A stretch of DNA of 64,000 nt. Origin: Lottia gigantea (taxonomy: Eukaryota > Mollusca > Gastropoda > Lottiidae). The stretch is taken from positions 1,278,113 to 1,342,112 of the forward strand of contig NW_008707225.1 in assembly GCF_000327385.1 (NCBI RefSeq), in the 5' to 3' direction. Below are positions 21,976 to 33,848 of the stretch, one piece after another. Numbering within the stretch: the stretch's first letter is position 1; the number at the start of each line of letters is the position of its first letter. The notes under the pieces were generated by a model. The model was given only the letters and a program-made list of their open reading frames with translations, was not told the DNA's origin and did no database searches. Position numbers and translations under genes: made by a program.

Positions 21976-24900
21976 ATGTGGCTGGCTTTTTATTTCCTCC
22001 TCTTTAGATCCGCAGCTGGATATGCAGAGAATATGTTTTATGTATCACCATGTAATGCTAAAGTGATGGAATTGGGTTATGCTTACGAGACCTTTATAAA
22101 TGATACCCTAAACACTTGTGCTCAAAGATGTTCTCGCGATAACAACTGCAAATCTTTTGATTTTACTTTTCAAACTTGTACATTAAATAATGACAAAGAT
22201 CCAGGAGACTGTTCTAAGATGACAATGGCTGACATACCAACTCTTCATTACGATAAGGTAAGTTTCGAAACAGGTAAAATATTGGTTACTCGTTATCTTG
22301 TTTTCTGTTTAAATATTTTACATTTTTCTTGCTTGCTAGGTATCTTGTTTACTGTTTTAATATATTTCAGTTTGCTTACTTGGTTTCATGTTTCACGTCT
22401 TTCATTTCGCTTGCTTACTTGAGATCTATTTTACTTTATATGTTTATATCTTACCGCTCGCTTTTTTTACTTGAGATCTATTTTACTATGTTTTTATCTT
22501 ACAGTTCGCTTTCTTACTTGAGATCTAGTTTACTGTGTTAATATCTTGTGATATAGTTTACTGTTATAGTATCTTACAGTTCGTTTACTTACTTGAGATC
22601 TAGTTTACTGTTTTAATAGCTTACAGTTCTCTTGGTTACTTGAGATCTAGTTTACTGTTATAATATCTTACAGTTCTCTTGCTTACTTGAGATCTAGTAT
22701 ACTGTTATAATATCTTACAGTTCGTTTGCTTACTTGAGATCTAGTTTACGGTATAAATATCTTACAGTTCTCTTGGTTACTTGAGATCTAGTTAACTGTT
22801 ATAATATCTTACAGTTTGTTTGCTTACTTGAGATTTAGTTTACGGTATAAATATCTTACAGTTCTCTTGGTTACTTGAGATCTAGTATACTGTTATAATA
22901 TCTTACAGTTCGTTTGCTTACTTGAGATTTAGTTTACGGTATAAATATCTTACAGTTCTCTTGGTTACTTGAGATCTAGTTTACTGATATAATATCTTAC
23001 AGTTCGTTTGCTTACTTGAGATCTAGTTTGCTGTTTTAATATCTTGAGATCTAGTTTGCTTTTTTAATATCTTACAGTTCGTTTGCTTACTTGAGATCTA
23101 GTTTACTGTTTTAATATCTTACAGTTCTCTTGGTTACTTGAGATCTAGTATACTGTTATAGTATCATACAGTTCTCTTGGTTACTTGAGATCTAGTTTTA
23201 TGTTTTAATAGCTTACAGTTCGTTTGCTTACTTGAGATCTAGTTTACTGTTTTAATATCTTGGGATATTGTTTACTGTTATAATATCTTATAGTTCGTTT
23301 GCTTACCTGAGATTTAGTTTACTGTTTTAATATCTTACAGTTCTCTTGGTTACTTGAGATCTAGTTTACTGTTTTAATATCTTACAGTTCTCTTGGTTAC
23401 TTGAGATCTAGTTTACTGTTATAATATCTTACAGTTCGCTTGCTTACTTGAGATTTAGTTTACGGTATAAATATCTTACAGTTCTCGTGTTTACTTGAGA
23501 TCTAGTTTACTGTTTCAATATCTTACAGTTCGTTTGCTTACTAGGTATCTTGTTTACTGTTTTAGTAACCGACAGTTCTTCCTTGTTTACAAAGTATATT
23601 GTTTACTGTTTTAATAACCTAATTCACTTGCTTACTGAGTATCTTGTTTACTGTTTTAGTTACCAGCAGTTCTCTTGCTTACTAGATATATCTTGTTTAC
23701 TGTTTTAGTAACTGGCAGTTCTTGCTTGCTTACTAGGTATCTTGTTTACAATTTAAGTAACCTGCAGTTCTCTTGCTTACTGAGTATATTTTGATTACTG
23801 TTTTAGTAACCGACATTTCTTCCTTGTCTACTAGTTATCTTGTTTACAATTTAAGTAACCTGCAGTTCTCTTGCTTACTGAGTATATTTTGATTACTGTT
23901 TTAGTAACCGACAGTTCTTCCTTGTCTACTAGGTATCTTGTTAAGTGTTTTAGTAACCTGCGGTTCTCTTGCTTACTAGGTATATTTTGATTACTGTTTT
24001 AGTAACCGACAGTTCTTCCTTGTCTACTAGGTATCTTGTTAGGTGTTTTAGTAACCTGCGGTTCTCTTGCTTACTAGGTATATTTTGATTACTGTTTTAG
24101 TAACCGACAGTTCTTCCTTGTCTACTAGGTATCTTGTTAAGTGTTTTAGTAACCTGCGGTTCTCTTGCTTACTAGGTATATTTTGATTACTGTTTTAGTA
24201 ACCGACAGTTCTTCCTTGTCTACTAGGTATCTTGTTAAGTGTTTTAGTAACCTGCGGTTCTCTTGCTTACTAGGTATATTTTGATTACTGTTTTAGTAAC
24301 CGACAGTTCTTGCTGGCGCGCTTTAGATATTATATATATTTCCGAACATCTAAAAGTTTTATTGCTCACTTGAGAACTCTAACAAAGAAATTGACTTTTC
24401 GGATATGTTGTTCTACTTTTTTCGTTTTACTTATTTTTTTTTTTCAATTCAATATACGGATTCTAACATTCCTAACGATTTTATTGGTAGATTATCATAC
24501 TACCAGATATTACACTGAACTTTGTGAACTAAACACCACTCCTTATTTACTTAACCTTTTTGTGAATAGAATCGAATTTAACTATACAAATGTAATTCCT
24601 TTCTTACAGCATTCAAATGTAATTCAGTGTCAGAATGGTGGAGTTATTATTTCAAATGTATGTGCATGCCCAGATGGCTATGCTGGAGAACATTGTCAAC
24701 GACTTATAAGAGGTAACAACGTTTCTGCGAAACATGTCTGGTTTATCAGGGTTGTCATTTCCACTTTAACCGCATGATAGATTTCCGTAACACTTTTCAA
24801 AATGAAAATTAAATACAATGTATATACTAATTCTTACACGGGCATAATGATAACAGGATTTACTGTAGAACATTATTTTTTAGACAATTATAATATTATA

Positions 24901-25763
24901 ATAGTGAATGTATTTAATCAGACTATATTCTCAGACATAATAAAGATTGTAAGAAAAACCTAAGATAAAATCACGACAAAGTAAGCATTCCTATGTCGAA
25001 GGGGGGTAATGCAATCAATCAAGTATCTTGAAACGGGTAAAACAAAGGAAAAGGTTGAAAAATAGGTAGAAGAGTAAAGAAACATCCCTTATATCACATT
25101 TAAAGAAGTGGGTCAATATTTGTCTTTGTTTCAGATTGTATGGAAGGCTACCAAACTGGTGTACCAAACGGTGTTCAGTTTCTTCAACCTCTTGCAGCAC
25201 CTACGAGTTTTCAAGCGTTTTGTAGAAACGAAGAAACTGTTATCATGTCTAGGTCGGATTCAAGTCTAAGTTTTTTTCGTGATTGGGTTGGTTATAAGGG
25301 TTTCTTCGGCACTCCGTCTGGTGATTATTGGCTTGGGCTAGAAAATATACACCATCTTACCGTGGATAGAGAAAGTACATTGAAATTATCGTGGAGATTA
25401 GCAAATGACACTAGATATACCCAATACTACAAAAACTTTACTGTGCATGATGAATCATGGTTTTACGTGATGACATTCACAAGTACCTATGGCGGTTCCT
25501 CCAAAATTATGGGCGACAGTTTTTCAGGCTCCAATGGCAAAATGTTTTCGACATTCGATAAGGAAAATGATGAAAATCCAGATCATTGTGCTTATACGAT
25601 GGGTGCTGGTTGGTGGTTTGGTGCAATTTGTGACGATTCTTGTTTGACATGTCGTATTCTCCAACCTGTTGACCAATTGAGAGTTCACACTGACGAGATT
25701 GTATGGCATGCTAACATGGAGTCACTTGTTCCTGAAATAATTAAAATGTCATTAATACGATAA
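21976..25763 (+). CDS. Secreted PAN-EGF-fibrinogen domain protein (FREP-like lectin)
   Basis: Exons read: 21976-22257, 24610-24712 and 25135-25763 (TAA), 337 residues. The chosen ATG gives a signal peptide (MWLAFYFLLFRSAAGYA). Residues ~18-94 form a PAN/apple-type module with six cysteines (SPCNAK, NTCAQRCSRDNNCKSF, QTCTL, GDCSK). Exon 2 is an EGF-like module (CQNGGVIISNVCACPDGY, then GEHC). Exon 3 is a fibrinogen C-terminal domain starting DCMEGYQTGVPNG, with DYWLGLENIHHLT and the late block CAYTMGAGWWFGAICDDSC. Such proteins are extracellular, often bind acetylated sugars, and in molluscs are linked to immunity or shell and mucus matrices. The domain is diverged around the sugar/calcium loop. 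Exon modules follow domain borders. Intron 1 is almost all minisatellite. Candidate AATAAA signals lie near 26029 and 26040. Confidence 0.85.
22290..23540 (+). repeat. 47-bp minisatellite in the lectin gene intron
   Basis: Roughly two dozen units of about 47 bp with core TTACTTGAGATCTAGTTTAC followed by TATCTTACAGTTC. Two unit types differ by CTCTTGG versus CGTTTGC after CTTACAGTT. Early units near 22300-22550 are more diverged. Confidence 0.9.
23541..24309 (+). repeat. Related ~98-bp higher-order minisatellite
   Basis: A pair of ~49-bp subunits repeats as a ~98-bp unit; the clearest copies start near 23843, 23941, 24039, 24137 and 24235. Shared elements are TTTAGTAACC, CAGTTCTTCCTTG and TACTAGGTAT. 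It is continuous with, and probably derived from, the preceding 47-bp array. Confidence 0.85.
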
Positions 25764-28700
25764 TAATCTGTCGACCGCTCAATATACAATCATATAACAG
25801 TGCCATCCATCAGCTACGAAAGGATCTCACGATCAAAATAATGAATGTAAAATGTATCAAAATATCCCGTTTAAATCTTAAAACGTTGTTTTGTTGACAT
25901 GACTCCATTTACTCAAATTATCATTTTCATACAGGGCTGGTTTCAGTCAAAAACATTTTGGTGTAAAATTTATATAAGAGAAGTGAATATTTATTGGTTT
26001 TTTTTTATATCTATATCACTTAAATGCAAATAAAATTAGAATAAAATATATACTAAACTTTTTGGTCATTATTAACTATCTTCGTCTACTGTATATGTAT
26101 ATGTAGACTGAGATCAAGTATTCCCGTAACACCGGAAAGTCGTCCTCACTACGCTGCTAAAATATGAATCTTCATAAGCGTAGTATGAGCGTGTTCGAAA
26201 CGCAAGATGTCACATTCAAATTGCTTTCATACCACGCTTCTGGTTACACTATTTTTCGTCGCCTTTTTGCTGTATGGGCTATAACGGGATCTCGAATTTG
26301 AATCATTCCTTTTGATGAATTCAAAACTTTCCCTCCATGGTTTGTGAAGCCGAGTATGTAAGTCAATGAGATCAGTACGGCAATGAGTTTCGTGAAATCT
26401 CAAAATTGGATTGTAGGCATCTTAATTCAATGAAACCGTTTTAAGATTTCAGATAATATTGATTAGAAGAAAAGAAAGAAAGCTATATACAGAGGAAGTG
26501 TGGCCTCGCTAAGAATATTTAATTACAATAGTTATAGTCAACTAAGTTCCTGCCTTCCGCTTAGTCTGTTGTTATTTTAACTTTATCAAGGCAGGGAATG
26601 ACTCGGGGTTCATGCGCAACTTTACTGCCTCATACTTTTTTTTCTTTTTTCTCATATATTTTTATCAGAACGAAATATTTTTGAGCGGCTGGAAAATATA
26701 CTCGGTCACCGAAAAACGTGAAGAAATGTAGCCTTTTTTGCAGCGTCTTTGCCACCGTGTAGAATGGTATTCACGAACAGATTGCCAAACACAGGATCTG
26801 GGGTGTATCGAGAAAATGCCCTAACTAGGGGGGCAAAAATGAGAGGTGCATTTCAGATGGCCTGATATGGATTTTGAGCATTAAAAGCGGTTAGTTTTCA
26901 CTTGCCCTCAGTCTGAGGAGAGGAACATGGCCCCTAAATACGACGCTGGCCGTGTAAATGTGACTCGGCGATCATTAACGGATGTTTGGCATTTCTTACA
27001 CACTTATATAACACACTCTGTCTTATGTATAGCAGCATAGTAAGGGTGCCCTTCTGTGGCTTATACCAATATGATCAGAAGGTCAATAGGTCATAATGGA
27101 AGGAATTAATATTTTCAAATGTTGAGTCAGACTATTCCTTTAAACTATAAAATCTTTTACTGGAATTAAGGAAATCGGCTCCAACCGGACTTTCTTTCTA
27201 AAGTTTTGAAATTTCCACTAACTAACTTTCAGAAATACTGCTGTCTGAAACATACTATTAAATTACTATCATTACGTTAAACAGGATATTAGATTATATT
27301 CACCAATCAAAGTTTAAGAACAGTTCAATCCGGACAGAAGGCAGGATAGTCTAATTGCATTCTATTTAAAGTGTAGTTTACAGCTGATTAAATGTATATC
27401 ATTCTACAGATGATAATACTTTATTTTAATAGTGAGACTTGATTTGAATGTTCCCGGTCTGGATATAGGTTCGTATTTATACAAATTATATAGTATGATT
27501 ACGAATATCGGCTGCTATTTAACCCAATAGCTATATACTTGTCTATTGACATCTGAAAAATTTGCTTTGCTGATGATCCCCTTATGCCCCTAGCCGAGTT
27601 AAAATCTGACTTTCCTTTTCCTTGAAGGTTGGGAGGGGGTAGGGGGGGGGGGGGGGTGAGCTCATAAAAACAGGCATTGTGACGGAACGCGTCAAATGGC
27701 ATAGTATGACTTCATGTTGATACAATATCCGAGCGGATTACGCAATATGCACAATTTCATGTAATGAAGTAGACTTGTAATAGCACTGTAAGGGTTATGT
27801 TTGTAATATTCAGAATAATAAGAAAAGGTAATATTGATATTCATGAGAAGATATATGACGTCTTAGTTTATACAGTCCTTCTTATTTAAGAGTATTCATA
27901 ATGTAATTCTTTTGTTGTCCAAGTCACTGATAAAAAATCAAATAGTTCTATATATTAAATAAAACGTTGATTCCATCTATATCGAAATACCGATATCGGG
28001 TTGAACTGATTTACAGATATCATATAAAGAGATGGTAAAGAGGTTTTGATTTGATGTTCACTCAAATTCCCATATTTGACGCTTATGGTACCAATGGAAA
28101 TAGAACATCATGTATTTTTTGTAACACTGAATTTACCAAAAAGTTCTAGAGCCAATTAGGACCAACAAAATTGGTATCTCGGACTTGGTTAACGTAGGAA
28201 GATACTTGAAAGATTATATGAAAGACTAGACATGTATAAAACTTCGAGAAGTACAAAGATTGTGTGTTTTATAACATGTTATTAACTATACCGTGTGGAC
28301 GTGTGGATATCATCACACATTACATGTTAAATTGTATTCAGTCTGATAGCAGAATGGAATAAATGTGTTAAGAATATTGGTATTTATAACTTGATGGAAT
28401 AATGTGTCTTAAGGATGTAGACAATATGGACGCCTAGATAAAATGAACTAGATATCTAGATCTATAAGTAAGAGCTTTATAATCAAACAGTTGATTAACT
28501 TGAAAAAGGATTTCTATTATTTTGGAAATTCTTTTTTTGGCGATAATTTATTGTTTTTGATCGTGCATTCGAAAGGCTTCAAGTTGTATTTATGAGTTCA
28601 CTTACGACAATTAAGACACAAATCTCACGAATTCAAGTAATTTTCTAATACTTATAAGTCATAGAGTTAATTAAATTTGTGTTGGAAACTATATATATTT

Positions 28701-29426
28701 TCAAGTCAAATCGAAAAAGGTAGCTTTCCAGACAAGGTAACGTACATACGTGACATCGATCAGAAATTATAATATTTTCTTGTCAATAACAACCCAGTTT
28801 TTTTGCCATATCGATAGGCTTTATGATTATGTTAGTAATTTTGTCTGCTTCAGTGCTAAAAGCTCGAAACTACTAATTGAAATTATTTAATTCAAATCTT
28901 CATCGATGTATACTCAATTTTAATAAAATAATACAAACCAATTTTGTCAATAGTTTTTTAAGTCAATGTCAATGACATAAAACGGTCAATCGTAATACAA
29001 AATTCGAAAATTTGGAAAATTATGATATATATTAAGTGACTGTGATTACTACGTTTCATCCAAGTCTAAAATTATGTGAACCGGCAGACGAACGACCACA
29101 TGTTTATGTGTATGTATGCAATTATAAGATTTTTGAACCTTCATGATATGTTTTCATCTAATCTGTAATTCCTCTTATAGATGTTGGGAATGACGACGCT
29201 CTATCGGTAAAGTTGTGCTTTTTAAGAATAGTTATATAATAAAAAAAATTATAGCGTGGGTGTATGTTTTGTACCTAAGTATATATTTGGCATAGATAAT
29301 CTTACACAATCTAATATACGATTGAACATAAATATCTTCACGTGACTGTCGTATCAAAAGCATTTCATAAACTCGTAACATTGGCATATTAAGATATGAT
29401 ACATTTTATTTATTTCAGATGTAACT
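25764..29426. other. Intergenic region
   Basis: 3.6 kb without a convincing coding exon. It starts with the lectin 3' untranslated region. A G-rich tract lies at 27629-27660 (runs of 3, 5 and more than 10 G), a possible quadruplex. An acceptor-like TTTATTTCAG at 29410-29419 shortly before the GPCR start suggests a non-coding 5' exon somewhere upstream. Confidence 0.5.
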
Positions 29427-30542
29427 ATGAATGTGACGGAGGTAAATAATTTGACAGTATTGTTTGATGATATTAATCAAGAGTTTAGATTACAACAATT
29501 ACCAGTAGTCATATATTTAATATTAATATTATTAGTAGGTATACCTGGTAATAGTGCTGTTTGTTATATATTCAAATCTCAATTAACTGAGCGAAATACC
29601 AAATTTTTCCTCGTATATCTGGCTTGTTTGGATTTGATATCGTGTTGTGTGTGCGTTCCATTCGAATTGACGGACGTGTTACTGGCTTATACGTTTGATT
29701 CCGTCGCAGCCTGTAAATTCTTCAGATTCTTGACGACATGGTTGCAGGGACTATCTGGTTTGACGTTAATATGTGTAGCGTATGTCAGATATCGGAAAAT
29801 ATTCAAACCATTTAAAGATCTTGAGAGGCGTATCAGGCCTCTGTGTATTGCAAGTGCTATTGCAGCGTTGGTAATGGCAGCACCAGCGTTAGTGATATTT
29901 GGCAGTAGAACAGTAAAAACACATATTCCAGATGTAACAGGTAAAGAATGTTCTACCAATGATAATCTGTTACACAGTCCCGTTAGGATTGTTTATTACA
30001 CCTTCTTATTATTTACCTTTCTATTCAGTTTGATTTGTTTTCTAGTATTCTATATTTTAATTGGAGTTTATCTTAACAGAAGGAGTAAAGTCCCACTCGG
30101 CGATGGAATGCGTAAATACTGTGGAAATTTACGATTAATCACATCAAGTCAAGACAGGAAAGGAAATGGAATTGGAAATCAGCCAATATCTCCTATTGCT
30201 AGTAATTGTATGTGTATGTCAATGCGATCTCGGACATCTCAGAACAAGGAGACCCAACACTTGGGTCAACTAAAAGTAAAAACTGGACGAATGACTGTGA
30301 TATTTTTGGCTGTGACTGTATCATTTGTTCTTTCATTTCTACCTTTTCTCATCGTCAATATATTAAGAGCGTCCGAAATATATTTCGTATCAAGCGAAAA
30401 CGTGCATGAAACACTGATCTATAATTTATGTGTGAGATCATCGTATGTGAACAGCGCCATCAACCCAGTCATATATAGTCTATTGAACAGGGGATTCAGG
30501 AAGGACTTGGCTGTTAAAATATTCCGTATGAATTTAAAGTAA
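29427..30542 (+). CDS. Rhodopsin-class (class A) G-protein-coupled receptor, orphan
   Basis: Seven-pass plasma-membrane receptor encoded in one exon, 371 aa. The short N-terminus has two glycosylation sequons (NVT, NLT). TM1 has the GN pair (GIPGNSAV), TM2 the conserved Asp (LACLDL), TM3 starts with the disulphide Cys (AACKFF), TM6 reads LSFLPF, and TM7 has NPVIY followed by LLNRGFRKDL, the helix-8 start. The position normally DRY reads VRYRKIFKPF, so the acidic residue of the ionic lock is Val. Intracellular loop 3 is long (~70 residues), basic and serine-rich, as in receptors for peptides or amines. The closest type cannot be named. An acceptor 7 bp upstream of the ATG suggests a spliced 5' leader. 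Confidence 0.88.
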   Translation: MNVTEVNNLTVLFDDINQEFRLQQLPVVIYLILILLVGIPGNSAVCYIFKSQLTERNTKFFLVYLACLDLISCCVCVPFELTDVLLAYTFDSVAACKFFRFLTTWLQGLSGLTLICVAYVRYRKIFKPFKDLERRIRPLCIASAIAALVMAAPALVIFGSRTVKTHIPDVTGKECSTNDNLLHSPVRIVYYTFLLFTFLFSLICFLVFYILIGVYLNRRSKVPLGDGMRKYCGNLRLITSSQDRKGNGIGNQPISPIASNCMCMSMRSRTSQNKETQHLGQLKVKTGRMTVIFLAVTVSFVLSFLPFLIVNILRASEIYFVSSENVHETLIYNLCVRSSYVNSAINPVIYSLLNRGFRKDLAVKIFRMNLK

Positions 30543-33062
30543 TTTTGTACACTTAAACCATGATGGCAACGTTTTACATTACTCTTACGTCTGGTCGGAT
30601 GTGCCAGTCGTTACTCTCAGCCATCATGTAGGCTTCTAGTAACTTTGTGCTCAGTCCAACCAACTTAGACAGAAAACCATGAGGAACTTTCTAAGTTATT
30701 GTTATCTGATGATTATAAATTGGCGCTTGCCAAACGAACTGTTCTGCTATCGTGACGACTTACATTGTAGTCATTCATGAGCATTATTTTATGTCAAACG
30801 TTTCAGGACATTGTTGTTACCCGATTGTACTAGTATTAGTAAATTTATTCTTATTTTATACAATTGTGGGTTGATTTCAGCTTTTAATAGTAATCAATGT
30901 TCAATTTTGTAATTATACATGTAACAAGTAATCGTGGTTTTGGCGATGTCACATATCTTGAATTAAAAGTTATATTTAAACGGTTTATAAGCTTGATGTT
31001 TCTACAAGTATCGTAATAGGATTCCAAGAATCATCCTATTTTTATTTCACTGTGAATGAATCATTGATTGAGGATGAACCGGAATAGACCGAACCAGGGT
31101 CTTTAATGTGGTGTAGTGGTTTCTTCCCGTCCTAAAATAAAGTATATTATGAAATATTCTAATTCAATTTATAAACTTACTTTTGGGAATGGTCAATAAA
31201 TCCGTTTTAGTAATATTTTATGCTATGAGTATTAACCCATTGATCTTTTGAAACGTTGTAAGTCTATTTTGTATGTCGATGTTAAGGAAAAAGTAGAATC
31301 CTGAGAAAACTGATAACGAAAGACCCATCTAATTGGCATCTGCTAGAAAACTTAGCAACCAACACTCTGATTGGCTAATGTAAATAGTTCGCAATTTACT
31401 TTTGCATCCACCGAACTAGCTGTTTGTGACCTGGTATGACTCTCAGTTGTGTAATTATAGACTTTGTGAGCAACAGCAAATGGAATGGGGTTGTATTTAG
31501 ACTTATTCTGTCTCCCTTTACGTCGATCTGAAATTAATCAGTTCATTTCAAAACATTACCTCTCGAACTTATTCTTTCACTTTGTTACAGAATCTTATTG
31601 AAACTTTTCTGTGGGTCTGTTTGTTTTTTTATCTATGAACTTTATAGGCGGAGAACAGTAGTTTTTTCTTGTGATTTTGGTGAAACTTTCGTAAGCATAT
31701 TTATATGATCTTTGTCAGTTTATTTCTTTCAGAATTATGTAAAACCGATACCACAGATCATCCCATTCAAGATGTTTTCGAGAAGCTGTCGGAAGATTTC
31801 AGGCGAAACTGTTTCATTTTTTAATAACCATTCAACAAGATCATGGTTTCTTACACTCTCTATACATCTCATAAAAACGCTGGGTTCTTACGACTGATGT
31901 CTGGGACTAATATTGGTCTGTTAAGATTCTTGACTTATAAATTTCTAGGAAATACTCAAGTTGGACTAATTGATTGAGTTCTAAACATTACCTCCGGTAT
32001 CTCTACATCCCAACTGTTAATTGCTAACAGGATGTGCCGATTTATTTCTGAATAAAGAAAGGAAGGCTACTGGGGGTGAAATAGACAATTACACCAATAT
32101 GCCAGTCCAATATCCGTTAATGAAATAAAAACCGGATGTAACTTGGCGAATTCTGTTTAAATAGACGAACAACCGTGTCAGCTTCCCCGAGACATCATAT
32201 CTCGGCCCATTGGAGAAGAACTATTCAGAATCTGAAATATTTTTCTGATTCTATATTGATATTATCTGAAGGTTCTTATTGGTGATTGCAGTTCGCTGTA
32301 CAGAGTACACTTACTCCTTTTATAGATCCTAGCTTATCCATTCTTTTCCATCTTGAATGATAGAGCTATTCATGCCATTTTTCAAAACGAAAATCCGTCG
32401 CCGGTACATCTGTAATTAAAGGAATGGTACGCCTTAGTTTTGTGAATTTGAGATCACTGATGAAGCATATTAAAGGTTTTTGTTCTTGTTATAAAAACAA
32501 AACTAATTTATCCAATTGAAGTCGCCATTTTCCAGTGGCCCAATTCAGTTTTGCAACATAATATCTACCATTTTGTTTGATTCTGTGCCAGTCTGTGGAA
32601 ACCTTGAATTTATCATAATGTTTACTATGATGCTTTCAGTGCCGCACAGACATCGCACAGAATCTCTTATGGTACCGTTCTAGTACGAATGAAACCTATT
32701 TACATATACATGCAATTAAGACCCAGAATAACCCCTAAAAATGGCCAACCTGACCCTTTAATAAGATTGAAGCAGATACTACCTTCTAGAAGTCATAGAA
32801 CTAAATAGTAGCAAAAAGAGAGAAAAAGAGGCTAATTGGTTCGTCATTAAAAAATTAGGAATATGTAAATTTTGACAAGCACAGTGAAATAACAGAAGAA
32901 AATAAAAAAGAAATATGGATACAGAAAAATGAGGAAACCAAACTAAGGATCAACAAATTATATACACAGCAAACATCGCACACAATGGGTTCAGCAAACA
33001 CATACAACTGAAAATCACAACATATGCACAGCAAACACACATGGCTGAAGAAACCTACAACT
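30543..33062. other. Intergenic region
   Basis: No convincing gene. AATAAA at 31136 could be a distant polyadenylation signal for the GPCR. Several short blocks look like dispersed repeats, including the motif at 32715-32765 that recurs elsewhere in the window. Confidence 0.5.
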
Positions 33063-33848
33063 TCAACTAATATTAAAAGATACCGCTTTGTTGCTAATGA
33101 ACGGTTTGGTCTGGCGGGGCAAATCAACTTTTCTGACAGAAATAGTTTTTTTCGCCGCAATAACACAATCAAGACGCAGACAACATTTAAAGCTTTTATT
33201 TATAGATTTCTTTCCCACATCACAGAAGTCTGCAACTTTCATGGCAATTTTATTAAATTGTTCTTTTTCTCTCTGTTTGCGTTGCTGTAATATTTGTCTA
33301 TAGATTAGATTACGTTCATGTAACTCCTCGTCGTCATAGTACCGTATTTGCGATGCCGGAGTTCCCAGATTCTGAGTTCTTAAAGATATTCCAAGACGCC
33401 GATACTCTAAATTTTGAGTGTCAGGTCGTGGTTGGTTTCGAAATGTCCAAGCCGAACTTGGTCGCAAATCAATTTTAGATTTTGTTCGATCTGTTAAAAA
33501 TGTCGGATCTAACTGTCGATCACAATCGTCTGCGTCTAAGAATTCCCCCATACGTTTGATGTATGATGAGGATGTAGTTGGTCGTGACGTCATTCTACTA
33601 GATGCAGTTTTGGGTCTGGTAATAAATTGCCCATATATTTCTGGTTCACCACGCGTTACGGATATCTCTTTCTGTCTTTCTTTATAACGTTTTAGTCTCC
33701 GTTTCATTTCTGTTTGTGCTTTTCTCATATCTACTGAAATACATCGTTTAGCTTTATCAAAATTGCCCATTTCTAACTCAAATCTGCGTCTTTCTACCTG
33801 TAGTGCACGTAGCTGTATTTTCTTTTGACTGTTTTCAAGCAGTTCCAT
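33063..33848 (-). CDS. Hypothetical 261-aa coiled-coil, basic protein
   Basis: Single uninterrupted frame from ATG at 33848 to TGA at 33063. Not recognised. Residues 1-65 are highly charged and probably helical (QKKIQLRALQVERRRFELEM, then RKAQTEMKRRLKRYKERQKE), as in a coiled coil. Residues ~75-95 carry RPKTASSR and SRPTTSSS, low-complexity repeats often seen in cilia- and microtubule-associated proteins. A second helical stretch (residues ~175-200: ELHERNLIYRQILQQRKQRE) precedes a basic tail. No signal peptide or membrane segment. Length, biased composition and lack of in-frame stops make a real gene likely. The ciliary link is only inference. Confidence 0.7.
   Translation of the reverse strand: MELLENSQKKIQLRALQVERRRFELEMGNFDKAKRCISVDMRKAQTEMKRRLKRYKERQKEISVTRGEPEIYGQFITRPKTASSRMTSRPTTSSSYIKRMGEFLDADDCDRQLDPTFLTDRTKSKIDLRPSSAWTFRNQPRPDTQNLEYRRLGISLRTQNLGTPASQIRYYDDEELHERNLIYRQILQQRKQREKEQFNKIAMKVADFCDVGKKSINKSFKCCLRLDCVIAAKKTISVRKVDLPRQTKPFISNKAVSFNIS

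Noticed and set aside
22290-24309. Regular repeats suggesting a CRISPR array
   Set aside because: The units are head-to-tail with no unique spacers, sit in a eukaryotic intron and have no cas genes nearby; a minisatellite explains them.
24310-24609. Coding extension upstream of the lectin EGF exon
   Set aside because: The open stretch is hydrophobic and low-complexity, and the acceptor TTCTTACAG at 24609 with matching phase starts the exon cleanly.
33024-33687. Open frames on the plus strand across 33024-33687
   Set aside because: Antisense shadows of the 261-aa minus-strand gene, which has the better composition and start.
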